Source of the DNA: Chelydra serpentina | Taxonomy: Eukaryota; Chordata; Testudines; Chelydridae | DNA: 64,000 nucleotides | Assembly: GCA_037349315.1 (NCBI GenBank) | Contig: JBAIAC010000154.1 | Coordinates: forward strand, 992,001-1,056,000 | Direction: 5' to 3' | Part shown: one piece after another, positions 41,620-53,149 of the stretch | Position numbering within the stretch: position 1 is the first letter of the stretch | Layout of the letters: each line of letters opens with the position of its first letter | Program-made: the position numbers and the translations under genes | The notes under the pieces: generated by a model | The model's database searches: none | Told to the model about the DNA's origin: nothing | What the model saw: the letters and a program-made list of their open reading frames with translations, nothing else

Positions 41620-43270
41620 GTAATTGGTGCCTATATAAGACAAAGCCCCAAATAGCGGAAGTGGCCCTATAAAATCTGTGTCTGGCCAGCGGCAGGACAT
41701 TAGCACGGCAGGGGAGGGGTGGGTGTGGCAGTGACATCACAAAGGCCTTTTTCAGGACCTCGGCCTATTGGTCAAAGGTGGTGGGGAGGCGGTGACCTCA
41801 CAGAGAGATGCTGACATCAGCCAGGCCAGGCCAGGGGCGCAGGGCCAGGGAAACCTCGGAGACCCCCGTGGCTTTGCTTCAGCAAGTCTCCTTGTCGGGT
41901 CTCTCTCGGAGGACTGGGAGAGTATTAGGGTTCACGGACGTGAGCGCCAGGAGGAACCTCTTTGGAGTTTTCTCCTTTCCTTTTACGCACTTTACTAGAA
42001 AACAGACGTCCCTGGTTAGACGGTAAGAGCCTCCGAGAGGTTTGGAACCTGTTCAGTCTGATCCATCTGGTGCCAGCTGAATTCTCGGCATGGAAAACAG
42101 TAGCTTCAGGTGGCAGAATTTTATTCCCCACTTGGGATTTTGTCCCTCAGAATCACTGGGGACATTAGGGTTTGTCCTTTTTGTTTGACCTTTTCCTCCA
42201 TCCCTCCCTCCTTTCTCTTCATCTCTTACTTCTTTTGTCATTTCCCCTGTTCCCCTCCCAGCACCAGGAGAGGTGTAGGGGGGTGTGTGGGTGTGTGTGG
42301 GGGGTGCTCGGCAGATCCCATTGTGGGCGGTCTACCCAAAAATGTGGAGCTGAAATAGTGCTCGGACAGTGACCCCCACCGGTGACCTGGGCCGTCTTTT
42401 GGGCGCTCTGGTGAGAACCCTCAGCCTCCCACCCCTCAGTCTCTACCCTGATTGGCTGAGCAGGGAGTTATTGACAGGGAGGAGACTCGGGTCCTTGTTG
42501 TTCTCTTTTAAGACCAAGTAAATAAGTCATAACCAGTCACATGTGTGACGAATTTTGCTGTTTCTCTGCATTAATTGTAGAGATTGACAGATGTTAAGGT
42601 AAGAAAGGACCATTATGTGCATCCAGTCGCACCTCCTGTATAACCCAGGCCCTAGCATGTCACCAAGTGGTTCCTGTAGCCAACCATAGCATGGGACTGA
42701 GCCAGAGCACGTCTTTTGGAACGACATCCACATGCATTAGAGCCAGCTGGCTAACAGAAAATCTTTCTTCTGCAGGGACGTGGGGTTAAGGGACAGGGAG
42801 GAAAAGACACGGAGGCTGTGACTAAAGTTAGAGCAGCGAGGCCAGGATAGCTGGAGCTAGGTCCCAGGACTGGCTATCAGAAGAGCTGCCATTTTCTATT
42901 CCTGGCTTTGGGACCACGAGCGAGTCTCTTCACCCCTGGGTGCCTCAGTTTCCACAACAATCAAATAGAGCTAATCAAGGTTTTGTTTGTTCTCCCTATT
43001 TTACAGGGTGGGAAACTGAGACACTGTTGGGACCTGTCTACGCTACAGGTCTGTCGTGCATTTGTAAGCTGCTGACCCCCACATGTTGTTCAGAGCCTGT
43101 GGACAACACAGCTCCCAAAGGTGTGTTTGTTCTGTGCTTATCCCCTATGGACCAGCAGGGCTGGACGGCCTTTTCTCATGGTGCTGTGGGAGCAGGTCCT
43201 GGGTACTAAGGGTCTGAAGAAGCTCTCAAGGACTAATTTGTGAAAATATTTTTTATCAATGAATTGGGAG
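41620..43270 (+). repeat. Segmental duplication D3, copy B
   Basis: Close match to 18410-20475 without the CR1 insertion. The empty site is at about 42624. It contains no gene. Confidence 0.88.
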
Positions 43271-43356
43271 ATAACATATGTTAGCCAGGATGGGCAGGGA
43301 TGATTGCTAGAACCTGGGAATGGACAACTGGTGATGGATCACTTGTTGATTGCCTG

Positions 43357-43452
43357 TTCTGTTCATTCCCTCTGGGGCACCTGGCATTGATCACTGTCAG
43401 AAGACAGGACACTGGGCTAGATGGAGCTTTGATCTGACCCAGTAGGGCCGGA
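43357..43452 (+). repeat. CR1-type 3' end
   Basis: Contains 'ggggcacctggcattgatc' and 'ctgggctagatggagc', as in the fragments at 1265 and 62453. Confidence 0.55.
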
Positions 43453-44685
43453 TTTATGTACTAGGGAGTCTAGTGAGTCCAGTGTAATGAGAGGGAGTAG
43501 GAAAATCCCTGGCTGTGGAGAACACTGGGAAATTAGAAGCTATAATTCAGGAGCAACAAATTCTAATTAGTCTGGAAAAGCAGAATGTGAAAAATAAAGA
43601 ATGAGGTCATGTGACTTTGGGAATGAGGGACTCCAAGATCCAAGGAGCCTGCAGAGAAGAGAGATTGGGGCTATTACACACGGGGATGGGGGAGCCAGGT
43701 CTCAAGGTGTGTCACTAGCTACCTAGGCGATTTTCACATGCACGAGTGCAATCCAGATCAGTGAGGAGTTGTGTCATCTGTAATCCTGGGTGAGTTTCAA
43801 TGTTCTGCCGCTGGAGCTCCCCTGTCTGGATACCCCCACCCGGCATTTAAGGACGCTCGGAGTGTCTGTGTGATAAGTAACCCTGGCCCAGCAGCTCTGA
43901 GTCCAGCAGCCTGTTCGTTACACCCCAAGCACATTCTGGTCTGGGCGGAGTAGGCCCAGGGTTTGAGGGAAGGCCAGAGGTAGGAGGCTTCTGTTGGTTA
44001 CGCTGGAGCTAACCCCCAGTTTTACTTGTGCAAACAGGAGATATCTGACACTGTGCGATACGGCTCCTGTGCTCTGTTCCCAAAGTGCTCTGCAGCAGGG
44101 GAGGGTCTCTGGCAGCGTGTGTGTCAGTGGCATGTTGGGGTGATGCTGAAAGAGCACAGAGTAGCGGTGGCATTGTGGGGCTGGCATGACCCGTATCTCT
44201 TCATGTCCCCTTCCAAGAACCGAAGGGACAGTAACCCTTACCCAGCGAGGTCACATTCTCACAGTTCTCCAGCAGAGCCCACTCTTCCTGGGTGGGTCAG
44301 TGAGTTCAGCTGTGAATCGAAAGGAGGGGGGGTTTATGCTCCCCCAGGGATGCCCAGGAAGTCGGGCTCCTCGTGGGCTCCTCAAGGTCTGCTGGGAGCC
44401 GTGAATCCCCGTTCTGCTGCCACAAAGGCTCCTCAGGGACACTGTGGGGTCACCTGCCGGCTGGACGAGTCGTGGGGCCGCGCCGCAAAAGCCCGTCTCT
44501 GAGCAGCCACGCCGGGGACTCGGGTTCAATCCAAGTGTCAAATCTGACAGCCCCACGGAGCTGCCGAGCGTCCCGAGAGCCTCCCTCGTGTTCTCCCGCA
44601 GCAGCCGCCTGCCGGTGTGAGTGGGAAAAGGGGACGAGGACGCGCTGCTGCCTCAGGCCGGGACAGGAGCCCTCACCACACACAG
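43453..44685. other. Gene-free spacer
   Basis: No tRNA or coding domain is seen. GC content rises toward the initiator Met gene. Confidence 0.35.
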
Positions 44686-44837
44686 GCCTGGCTCTTGCCT
44701 TCAGCCCAGGCAGCCAGAGGGGCCGGGGAGCTCCCTGGCAGTCCCACACCTCAGCCACCTCCTGCCTCATGGCCTCGGCTCTCGGCTGGTCGCCCCCTCG
44801 CTTGCAGGCCCAGAGCAAAAAGAAACAAGCACCTGCC

Positions 44838-44909
44838 TAGCAGAGGATGGTTTCGATCCATCGATCTCTGGGTTATGGGCCCAGCACGCTGCCACTGCGC
44901 CACTCTGCT
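44838..44909 (-). tRNA. Initiator tRNA-Met (anticodon CAT)
   Basis: It is 72 nt with acceptor AGCAGAG/CTCTGCT, D region GGCGCAGTGGCAGCG, anticodon arm CTGGG-CCCATAA-CCCAG and T loop ATCGAAA. All initiator hallmarks are present. Its D stem keeps GCGC where the 15689 paralog has changed. An A5 run lies about 20 nt downstream on the template. Confidence 0.93.
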
Positions 44910-45716
44910 GGGTTTTTGCCTCCAGCCTCCAGCACCCAGCATCCACACTAGCGCCTTGCGAGCGCTGGCGCTGGCCAGCAGAGATCTCAGCCACAATGCC
45001 CCAGATGGGCAAACGCTGTGGGCTCATGAAGCCTCTGCCCCCCTATGGATCCCCCCTAACCCTTCACACTGCTCCTGTCTGTAGAATGGGAATGGGGCGG
45101 AGGCCGTGCAGGAGCCTCTGGGGACACAGATCTGAGACTTGGGGAGAGACAGATTGTCTGAGACGTCAGAGCGCTGTAACCCTGCAGCCACCCCCGAAAT
45201 CAGGGGCCTGTTCCAGCCCTGAGTCTGGGCTCCCGGGATCCCTCCCACAGAGCAGGGTGCCCACAGAATACAGCCTGGAAACAGGCATGTGAAACTAACT
45301 CCTGCTCTCCCTGACAGGGCCTCCCCTAGACCAAATGACACCCCAGGGAAAAGCTTCTTCACTGACCCCCCATATGTTAACATTCTGAATACCTGATTTC
45401 TTATTGCATTTGTAGCTCATTTTATGATTTTCATGCACAATTTGGATACGTGATTTTCTCTATCAGAGAAGACGATAAATGTGCATGCGAGGATCTGTAA
45501 ATCTGTATACTTCATTCCATATGTGAGCAAATAAAATAAAATCATTTAAACTAAGCACATAGAAAATTTTAATTTTAACTGTTACTGAAATGTACTAACA
45601 TCTGGAATTTCATCTTGCCTCCATGGGCCGCTCGCAATGACGTTCTTTTTGTGTGCCACGGCTGACAAAAACATCCCGGACAGAGAAGCATCAGGACAAA
45701 ATGCTTTTGTGTAGTT

Positions 45717-45789
45717 GCTGAAGTAGCTCAGTGGGGAGAGCGTTAGACTGAAGATCTAAAGGTCCCTGGTTCAATCCCGGGCTTTGGCA
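45717..45789 (+). tRNA. tRNA-Phe (anticodon GAA)
   Basis: It is 73 nt with acceptor GCTGAAG/CTTTGGC (one wobble), A box AGCTCAGTGGGGAGAGC, anticodon arm TTAGA-CTGAAGA-TCTAA and T loop TTCAATC. It is an intact gene in an inverted copy of the D1 Phe-Val part, with Val following 372 bp downstream at 46161 on the same strand. Confidence 0.93.
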
Positions 45790-46160
45790 TGCTCTTTGGT
45801 CCCGTTGTGTGCAGGGGTGGGCTGTTTTCTCGAAGCGCAGTGGTACCTCTACCCACCATGAATCCCTCATTTCAGGCTCCTCAGCAGGGAAAAACAGTGG
45901 GGCCTTGTGCTCACCTGGGCTTTCCTTCTTCTCTTGCTCTTTCTCAGCAAGGGGAAGGAAAAGACGCTCCCCTTCAAGCTGCAGTCACAAGGGCAAGAGA
46001 AGGTTGACTTCCTGAGCTCTGGCTCCAGCCCTTTGCTCTACCAGCTGATCTCTCGAAGGGCTGCTGCCGCTTTCTCCAGGTTCGCCCAGTGGTGTGTGCC
46101 AGGGCGAGTGCTAGAAAGTGGATGGGAATTTGAAGGGAAGGGGCAGAGCATTGTGGCAGA

Positions 46161-46233
46161 GTTTCTGTAGTGTGGTGGTTATCACGTTTGCCTAACACGC
46201 AGGAGGTCCCTGGTTCAAAACCAGGCAAAAACA
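46161..46233 (+). tRNA. tRNA-Val (anticodon AAC)
   Basis: It is 73 nt with anticodon loop CT-AAC-AC and T arm CCTGG-TTCAAAA-CCAGG perfect. Acceptor GTTTCTG/CAAAAAC has one mismatch, and the outer anticodon stem uses two wobbles (TTTGC/GCAGG). Probably functional. It decodes GUU and, by inosine, GUC/GUA. Confidence 0.85.
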
Positions 46234-46804
46234 CCGAGGTTTCCTCTTCCCAACTACTTTTGCTGTCCATCAAAACACTTCTCCTTATGGTCTGTCCTTG
46301 GGATAACCCCAACTCCTGTAGGAGGAAGTGAAGTGGGAATGGGGTTAGTAGAGCGCCCCCGTTCGTTCTGCCAAAGCCCGCGGAGGTGCAGTTGGCTGCT
46401 GGGAGGTAGAATCCTGTGTCTGCCCCTCGGCTTCCCAGGGGTGGCTACTTGCAGCCCAGGAGAAGCAGCGGGGTTCTGGGTGGGAGGAAAAGTAGCAATG
46501 GGGAGTCCCAGTGGGCTCCTTCCTGGCAAGATGTTTTTCTGTGTCAGGCTTGGGAGTTGCCTGTGAGCCGTGGGTGGACTTGTTCCAGTGGGAACCGCTG
46601 CTCCTGTCTTGCCGACCTGGGGGCGCCAGTGACAGCTTGTGAGGGGGCTGGTGCTGGCTTGAGTGATTGGGATCCAGGAAGCCCCAGCCTGCTCCTCCGG
46701 GGCCAAGTCCACTGCTTGTCTCCTGCCTTGTGACATCAGGATTTCAATCTCCCCAGCATGAGCTGTGGCACGTGTATTAACCCTTCTTGGGGGGCCTGGT
46801 CGCT

Positions 46805-46877
46805 GCCCAAGTAGCTCAGTGGGGAGTGGATGAGATTGAAGATCTGAAGGTTTCTGGCTGGATGCCAGGCTCTAGCT
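46805..46877 (+). pseudogene. tRNA-Phe (GAA) relic
   Basis: Third member of the dead Phe lineage (9205, 16666). It retains GAA but has the same damaged D stem and T loop. Confidence 0.65.
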
Positions 46878-47925
46878 CACCCCTTCCCCCTGGGCCTGTT
46901 GTGCTGGGCTTTCTCCTGGGTGTGCAGCTGTGCCCTGAACTCACGAGTTTCCCTCATTTCAGAGGCAACACGTGCAGAGGGCGGGATGTGGGGCCATGTG
47001 CCCCACCTGGGTTAGCATCCCTGCTACAGCATGTGGTGCAGAGTTGGCGCTAGGGATGCGGGCAGCGCGTGGAGACGCACCCGCAGGGGACGCAGGGACA
47101 TGCGGCCACTTCTGGGAGCGGCGCGGGATGGAGGGAGGGAGGCAGAGTGGGCAGGGAGCCACCTTAGCGCTGCTGGGACGTCTCTGCTCACCTGTTGTGG
47201 GAGGGGAATTAACTATTTTGACCCCTGGGCAGCAGAAACTGTCTCTGAAACTCTAAGTCCTGGTATTAAGGGCCTGGCTACTGAAGGAACAGCACAGCAC
47301 TGACAATGTGCAGGCGCGGCTAAACTTTGTAACCAGACACAAGTAAAAATGAATAAACTAATTTCAGGAGACGATATGAAGACAAGGAAAAAACCATTTC
47401 GTAAAGAAATTATTTGTCCTGCTTAGCAGAGTTACATAGAAACTACCATAGCAATTCACGAGAGAACATTCAAAAACAAAGAGAGAGAATTTGCTTAACC
47501 TTATTAGTAATAAGAATCTAATGGGCATTTCCCTCAGAGTATAATATAACAATAGGGAAGTGGCAATGTGTCCAATTGTTCAAACAAATTCCCTGTTAGG
47601 ACCAGTCCCAATCCGGGGTCAGTGACGCTGCATCCGAACTGAGGTACATGTTATTGAAAACAGTCTGTTCACTGTCCAGTCACCCCTATTGAATGCAGAC
47701 ACAGCCATATTCGATACATTGGTTACTGTCCATTCAGCAGGTTATTTCCTACTTATTTATAATCACTGAAGCTGCTCTAAGCGGATGGGAGAGAGCTGTC
47801 CCGTCCGTGTAGCTAATCCACCTCCCCGAGAGGCGGGAGCTATGTCAGTGGGAGAAGCTGTCGGTGGGTGTGCAAGCTGTTCTGTTTACACATCTATTTA
47901 ATGCTTAATCAACTGTACACCTCAT

Positions 47926-47997
47926 GGGGGTATAGCTCAGTGGTAGAGTGTTTGCCTGCAGATCAAGTTGTCCTTGGTTCAAATCCAAATACCCACT
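47926..47997 (+). tRNA. tRNA-Cys (anticodon GCA), weakened
   Basis: It is 72 nt. It shares the anticodon-stem mismatch TTTGC/TCAAG with 10331, and has an extra mismatch in the T stem (CTTGG/CCAAA) and one in the acceptor. The anticodon and boxes remain. It may be non-functional. Confidence 0.7.
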
Positions 47998-48684
47998 TAA
48001 AAACCTGATCCTTTAACAAACATTTTTGCATATTCATTTCCATTCTGTTCAGGAGTTCCACCGAATGGGGATGCCTGCAATGAATGGAAACACTCGACGT
48101 TTTCCGGTGAAAATGCATAAAAACCCAGCAAACACGTCCCTCAGTGCATCTATACTGTGAGAAAAGCCCTGCGGCCCGGCTGGCCTGGATCGTCTGACTT
48201 GGACGTCTCGGTCTCTGGTTGTGGGGCTAAAAGCTGCAGTGTGGACATTTGGCTCAGACTGGAGCCCGGCCTCGGAGACCCTCACCCCTCATGGGATCTC
48301 AGAGGCTGGGCTCAAGCCCAAGCGTCTACACTGTAATTTTATAGCCCTGCAGCACAAGCCCCACAAGCCTGGATCAGCTGAGCCAGGGTTTGAGAACAGT
48401 GACTTGGGTGTGTTAATGGCAGTGTAGACGTAACGCTAGGCTATGTCCACACTGCAATGAACGCCCCTGTCCCAGAGGGAGGGGTCGTCTGGGAGGGGAC
48501 TGGAACACGGACCTATCAGCTCTTAACTCCCAAACTTTCAGTAACTCTGTTATCAGTGCCTGGGAGTGGGAGTGTAATTTAAACCATACGAAAAAACGCA
48601 CTGGGCTAGACTGAAGGTCCATCTAGTTCTGTATCTTGTTTTCTGACATTAGCCAATACCAGGTGCCCCAAAAGTCACTCAACA

Positions 48685-48758
48685 AGGCACCATTGGGAGT
48701 CGAACCCAGGATCTCCTGCTTATAAGGCAGGGACTTTAACCAGCTAAGCCATGGTGCC
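48685..48758 (-). tRNA. Thr-type tRNA body with Ile anticodon TAT
   Basis: It is 74 nt with perfect acceptor GGCACCA/TGGTGCC, a perfect anticodon stem CCTGC/GCAGG and loop CT-TAT-AA. The T loop TTCGACT is more canonical than in its Thr sisters, with one T-stem mismatch. The body is Thr, but the anticodon TAT reads the Ile codon AUA. Stem and acceptor are well kept, which argues against simple decay. It is the clearest anticodon-shifted copy in the window. Confidence 0.78.
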
Positions 48759-49119
48759 TGCCTCTTGCTTGGGTACGGTTTCTGCCCACACCTGACTCCC
48801 TGCCAACCCCACCTGGGCCTGACACACTTTGCTTGTGTTTGGATTCTGCAAAGCAGAGGAGCAGGTGAAGTTTTACTCCCACAGTGTGTGATTCTTTGCA
48901 CAGGTCTACGCTACAAAATTAGGTGGGTGTAACTACATTACTCAGGGGTGTAAAAAATGTACAACCTCCCCCCCCCCCAGCAATACAGTTACATCAGGCT
49001 AACCCCGGTGTAGATAGCCTAGGAGTCGGACGTGCTACTTCTCAGGACGCAGCTGGGTTCGCAGTGCCAGGATAGGCAGGAAACCTGCCTTAGCCCCCCG
49101 CTGTGCCACTGACCAGGAG

Positions 49120-49580
49120 CCGCCCGAGGTAACCCCACACCCCAACCGTGTGCCCCAATCCCCTGCCCCAGACTTGAGCCCCCCCCAAACCAGGAGCCCT
49201 TTACTGCACCCCAACACCCTCATACCTGGCCCCACACCAGAGCCTGCACTCCCAGCCCAGAGCCCTGACCCCCTTTGCACCCCAACCCCCTGACCCAGCC
49301 CAGAGCCTCCCCAAACTGGGCGCCCCTCCTGCACCCTAAACCCCTCATCCCTGGCCCCACCCCAGAGACTGAACCCCCCCAGCCGAGAGCCCTGACCCCA
49401 ACCCCCTGCCAGAGCCTAGAGCCCCCCTCACACCCTGAACCCCTCATTCTCTGCCCCACCCTGCAGCCTTCACCCTGCACCCCAACCCCCTACCCCAGCC
49501 TAGAGCCCCCCTCACACCCTGAACCCCTCATTCTCTGCCCCACCCTGCAGCCTTCACCCTGCACCTCAACCCCAGAGATA
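49120..49580. repeat. C-rich degenerate repeat with an 84-bp tandem pair
   Basis: 'cctagagcccccctcacacc' occurs at 49415 and 49499, with matching sequence between. It is the complement of the G-rich repeat at 30-900 and 31500-31730. Confidence 0.6.
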
Positions 49581-50030
49581 TGCTGGGAAGAGCTGGGGAT
49601 ATGACGGGAAAGGGACTGTCTGAATTATCAAGGCAGGAAATGGACAACAATCTACAGCAACGTCATTAACCACAAACACACTCTCATCATGCTCCAGCCA
49701 GCAGGGAAATGAGCAGGATTTCTTGCTGTTCAGCCATGGACACACTTACACAATGGCACGGCAGTGAGTGTGTTGTGGAAGCTGGTCTGAGGAAACAATA
49801 GGAAATGATCACTCAGTGAGAGCAGAACTAGAGTGGAATGAGAAAACTGCATAAAGCCCGTAGTTGTGGCCGAGTGGTTAAGGGGATGGACTAGAAATCC
49901 ATTGGGGTTTCTCTGCACAAGTTCGAAACCTGTCAACTACGGAGGAACTTGTGGTTCTTTAGTTTCAGTGCCTGAGCATCCTTGGTGTCAAGGGGAGCTG
50001 GGTCTTGTCTCACTCTCAGGCTGTGCCCAT
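49570..50030 (-). repeat. Inverted partial copy of the Ser block D8
   Basis: Matches 26810-27240 in reverse, including Ser(AGA). It then joins, in reverse, the 20480-20765 repeat and the D3 block. Confidence 0.8.
49860..49941 (+). tRNA. tRNA-Ser (anticodon AGA)
   Basis: It is 82 nt with acceptor GTAGTTG/CAACTAC perfect and anticodon arm ATGGA-CTAGAAA-TCCAT. The T loop is TTCGAAA, and one T-stem mismatch (ACAAG/CCTGT) is present. D region: GGCCGAGTGGTTAAGG. Likely functional or recently so. Confidence 0.85.
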
Positions 50031-50289
50031 TAGAACATCTAATCTGACCCCCTGCATCTCACAGGCCTCCTGTTAACCACAATAGGCAAACACATTCCAG
50101 AAAGGCCTTGCTAGGTATAGGACTTTGCCTTTGGCTCTGGTCAAACTCGTTTCCTTTGAATGGGCCCAGCTTGCCGAATGAGCCAGATCGCTCTGTATCA
50201 CTGCCCTCTCCTCATCAGTAATTACCACTCTGCCGGTATTTTGTCACCCACCAATCTTATCAGCAGTGATTGGATGTTATCTCCCAATT

Positions 50290-51690
50290 CATTGATACAA
50301 ATTATTTAAAAAAATTAGTCCTTGAGAGCTTCTTCAGACCCTTAGTCCCCAGAACCTGCTCCCACAGCACAGTGAGGAAAGGCCGTCCAGCCCTGCTGGT
50401 CCATAGGGGATAAGCACAGAACAAACACACCTTTAGGAGCTGTGTTGTCCATGGACAACCTGTGGGGGTCAGCAGCTTACAAATGCATGACAGAGCTGTA
50501 GCATAGACAGGTCCCAACATGCTAGGGCCTGGCTTATACAGGAAGTGCGACTGGATGCACATAATGGGGGGAGGGATAGCTCAGTGGTTTGAGCATTGGC
50601 CTGCTCAACCCAGGGTTGTGAGTTCAATCCTTGAGGGGGCCATTTAGGAATCTGGGGCAAAAATTGGGGATTGGTCCTGCTTTGAGCAGGGGGTTGGACT
50701 AGATGACCTCCTAAAGTCCCTTCCAACTCTGATGATCTATGAATGGTCCTTTCTTACCTTAACATCTGTCAATCTCTACAATTAAAGCAGAGAAGCAGCA
50801 AAATTCATCACACATGTGACTGGTTATGACTTATTTACTTGGTCTTAAAAGAGAACAACAAGGACCCGAGTCTCCTCCCTGTCAATAACTCTCTGCTCAG
50901 CCAATCTGGGTAGAGACTGAGGGGTGGGAGGCTGAGGGTTCTCACCAGAGCGCCCAAAGGATGGCCCAGGTCACCGGCGGGGGTCACTGTCCGAGCACTA
51001 TTTCAACCCCACATTTTTGGGTAGACCGCCCACAATGGGAGCTGCAGAGCACCCCCCACCAGACACACACACACCCCTACACCTCTCCTGGTGCTGGGAG
51101 GGGAACAGGGGAAAGGACAAAAGAAGTAAGAGATAAAGAAAAAGGAGGGAGGGATGGAGGAAAAGGTCAAACAAAAAGGACAAACCCTAATGTCCCCAGT
51201 GATTCTGAGGGACAAAATCCCAAGTGGGGAATAAAATTCTGCCACCTGAAGCTACTGTTTTCCATGCCTAGAATTCAGCTGGCACCAGATGGATCAGACT
51301 GAACAGGTTCCAAACCTCTCGGAGGCTCTTACCGTCTAACCAGGGACGTCTGTTTTCTAGGAAAGTGCGTAAAAGGAAAGGAGAAAACTTGAAAGAAGTT
51401 CCTCCTGGCGCTCACATGCATGAACCCTAATACTCTCTCAGTCCTCCGAGAGAGACCTCGACAAGGAGACTTGCTGAAGCAAAGCCACGGGGGTCTCCGA
51501 GGTTTCCCTGGCCCTGTGCCCCTGGCCTGGCCTGGCCTGGCTGATGTCAGCATCTCTCTGTGATGTCACCGCCTCCCCACCACCTTTGACCAATAGGCTG
51601 AGGTCCTGCAAACGGCCTTTGTGATGTCACTGCTACACCCAACCCTCCCCTGCCGTGCTAATGTCCTGCCGCTGGCCAGACACTTGGGAG
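50290..51690 (-). repeat. Segmental duplication D3, copy C (inverted)
   Basis: Reverse complement of 18410-20475 and 41620-43270, interrupted by the SINE at 50568-50741. It lacks the CR1. Confidence 0.85.
50568..50741 (+). mobile_element. Turtle tRNA-derived SINE (Cry-type)
   Basis: The head is tRNA-like, with A box TAGCTCAGTGGTTTGAG and B box GTGAGTTCAATCC. The tail 'ggttggactagatgacctcc' ends in ATCTATGA, shared with CR1. It is flanked by AATGG duplications (50563-50567 and 50742-50746), and both D3 paralogs have the empty site. This structure is known from cryptodiran turtle SINEs and is the best taxonomic clue in the window. The head is not a separate tRNA gene. Confidence 0.88.
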
Positions 51691-51809
51691 GTTTGAGCTA
51701 CTCCCTGTGGATCACCCCACTCAATGAGTGTTCAATCTAGGAAGCAAGCCGGCTAGACAGTAAAACATCAGAGGCTGCTCCCAATGCTACACTCACTTTT
51801 TCAGAAATT

Positions 51810-52140
51810 AGTAGACTTTATGGTCAGACGAGACCATTAGAGCATCTAATCTGACCCCCTGCATCTCACAGGCCTCCTGTGTACCACAAGAGCTACTTGT
51901 TGGGCAAACACATTCCAGAAAGGCATCTAGTCTTCATTAAATGACATCAAGAGATGGAGAATCCACCACTTCCCTTGGTACCTTGCTCCTGTGGTGAATC
52001 ATCCTCACAGTTGAATATTTCTGCCTTATTTGTAATTTGTCTGTTTTTACCTTCCAGCCATTGGGTCTTGTTATGCCTTTCTCTGCTAGATTAAAGAGCC
52101 CTTTAATACCCAATATTTTCCTCTCCATTAAGGAACTTCA
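51810..52140 (-). repeat. Dispersed repeat, probably LINE-derived
   Basis: Reads 'gcatctaatctgaccccctg' and then degenerate text also seen in CR1-type ends. It abuts the Asn/Met pair. No intact frame remains. Confidence 0.4.
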
Positions 52141-52169
52141 ACACTGAGGAAGTAGCACGGGGTCACCCT

Positions 52170-52243
52170 TGTCCCTGGGTGGGCTCGAACCACCAGCCTT
52201 TCGGTTAACAGCCCAACGCGCTGACCCATTGCGCCACAGAGAC
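52170..52243 (-). tRNA. tRNA-Asn (anticodon GTT)
   Basis: It is 74 nt with acceptor GTCTCTG/CAGGGAC (one T-G wobble and otherwise good), and T arm GGTGG-TTCGAGC-CCACC perfect. The anticodon stem TTGGG/CCGAA has one mismatch. The anticodon is GTT. It is inverted relative to 37778, and divergent from the initiator-Met copy at 52368. Confidence 0.82.
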
Positions 52244-52367
52244 ACACAGACACAAGTCTGCTGTTACCAAGGCTGCTGCCGAGCAGCCGGCGCCTCTGCC
52301 TGCCAGCGCTAGAGCTCACAAGGCGCTAGGCCGGATGCTCGCTGCTGGATGTGGGGGTTGAAGACCC

Positions 52368-52439
52368 AGCAGAGTGGCGCAGCGGCAGCGTGCTGGGCCC
52401 ATAACCCCGACATTGATGGATCAGAGCCATCCTATGCTA
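52368..52439 (+). tRNA. Initiator tRNA-Met (CAT), partly eroded
   Basis: It is 72 nt with D region GGCGCAGCGGCAGCG and CAT intact. The anticodon 3' strand is CCCCG, giving one mismatch. The T loop is ATCAGAG. Acceptor AGCAGAG/CCTATGCT has a mismatch. It keeps its anticodon, unlike its paralog at 37591. Function is doubtful. Confidence 0.65.
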
Positions 52440-52544
52440 GGCATGTGCTTGTTTCATTTGCTCTGGGCCTTCAAGCGAGGTGGTGACCAGCAGAGGTGGG
52501 ATGAAAGTAAGAGGCAGATCTGTGCGTGGTGAGGGCCTCCAGTC

Positions 52545-53045
52545 CCATAGACTTTAAGGTCAGAAGGGACCATTATGATCATCTAGTCTGACCTCCTGCA
52601 CAATGCAGGCCACAGAATCTCACCCACCCACTCCTGGAATAATCCTCTCAGCTACTGATGTCCTCAAATCATGGTTTAAAGACTTCAAGATGCAGAGAAT
52701 CCTCCAGCAAGTGACCCGTGCCCCATGCTGCAGAGGAAGGCAAAAAACCTCCAGGGCCTCTGCCAATCTACCCTGGAGGAACATTCCTTCCTGACCCCAA
52801 ATGTGGCGATCAGCTGAACCCTGAGCATGTGGGCAAGACTCACCAGCCAGATACCCCGGAAAAAGTTCTCTGTAGTAAATTCTAACATCCCACCATTGGT
52901 CTTATTTACCATTGATAATGAAAGGTCAGTTAATTGCCAAGTTCATGTTATCCCATGAAACCATCCCCTCCATAAATTTATCTAGCTTAATCTTGAAGCC
53001 AGATAGGTCTTTTGCCCCGACTGCTTCCCTTGGAAGGCAGTTTTT
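52545..53045. repeat. Dispersed turtle repeat
   Basis: Contains 'gtcagaagggaccattatg', 'tgaccccaaatgtggcgatc' and 'cccttggaaggcag'. This reads like an old reverse-oriented LINE 3' region that is common in turtles. It abuts the Thr module. Confidence 0.4.
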
Positions 53046-53075
53046 CTGACAGTAGCCAATAACAGGTGCCTTAAA

Positions 53076-53149
53076 AGCCACCACTGGGAGTTGAACCTAG
53101 GATCTCTTGTTTACAAAACACGTGTTTTATCTAGCTAAGCCATGGTGCC
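53076..53149 (-). pseudogene. tRNA-Thr (TGT), partly degenerate
   Basis: It is 74 nt with anticodon TGT. The anticodon stem (CGTGT/ACAAG) has one mismatch, the acceptor GGCACCA/TGGTGGC one mismatch, and the T stem is CTAGG/CCCAG with a weak pair. D region: AGCTAGATAAAAC. Probably inactive. Confidence 0.65.

Larger units (their letters stand above)
46700..48470 (+). repeat. Segmental duplication D2, copy B
   Basis: Close copy of 9114-10865, including the Phe relic, an AT-rich spacer and the Cys gene. After 48470 the homology switches to inverted Thr-module sequence. Confidence 0.85.

Noticed and set aside
44490..44545. 'gggttcaatcc' resembling a B box
   Set aside because: No acceptor, D arm or anticodon arm can be built around it.
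50571..50643. A tRNA-like gene with A and B boxes
   Set aside because: It is the head of a SINE: a CR1-type tail follows and target duplications flank the whole unit.
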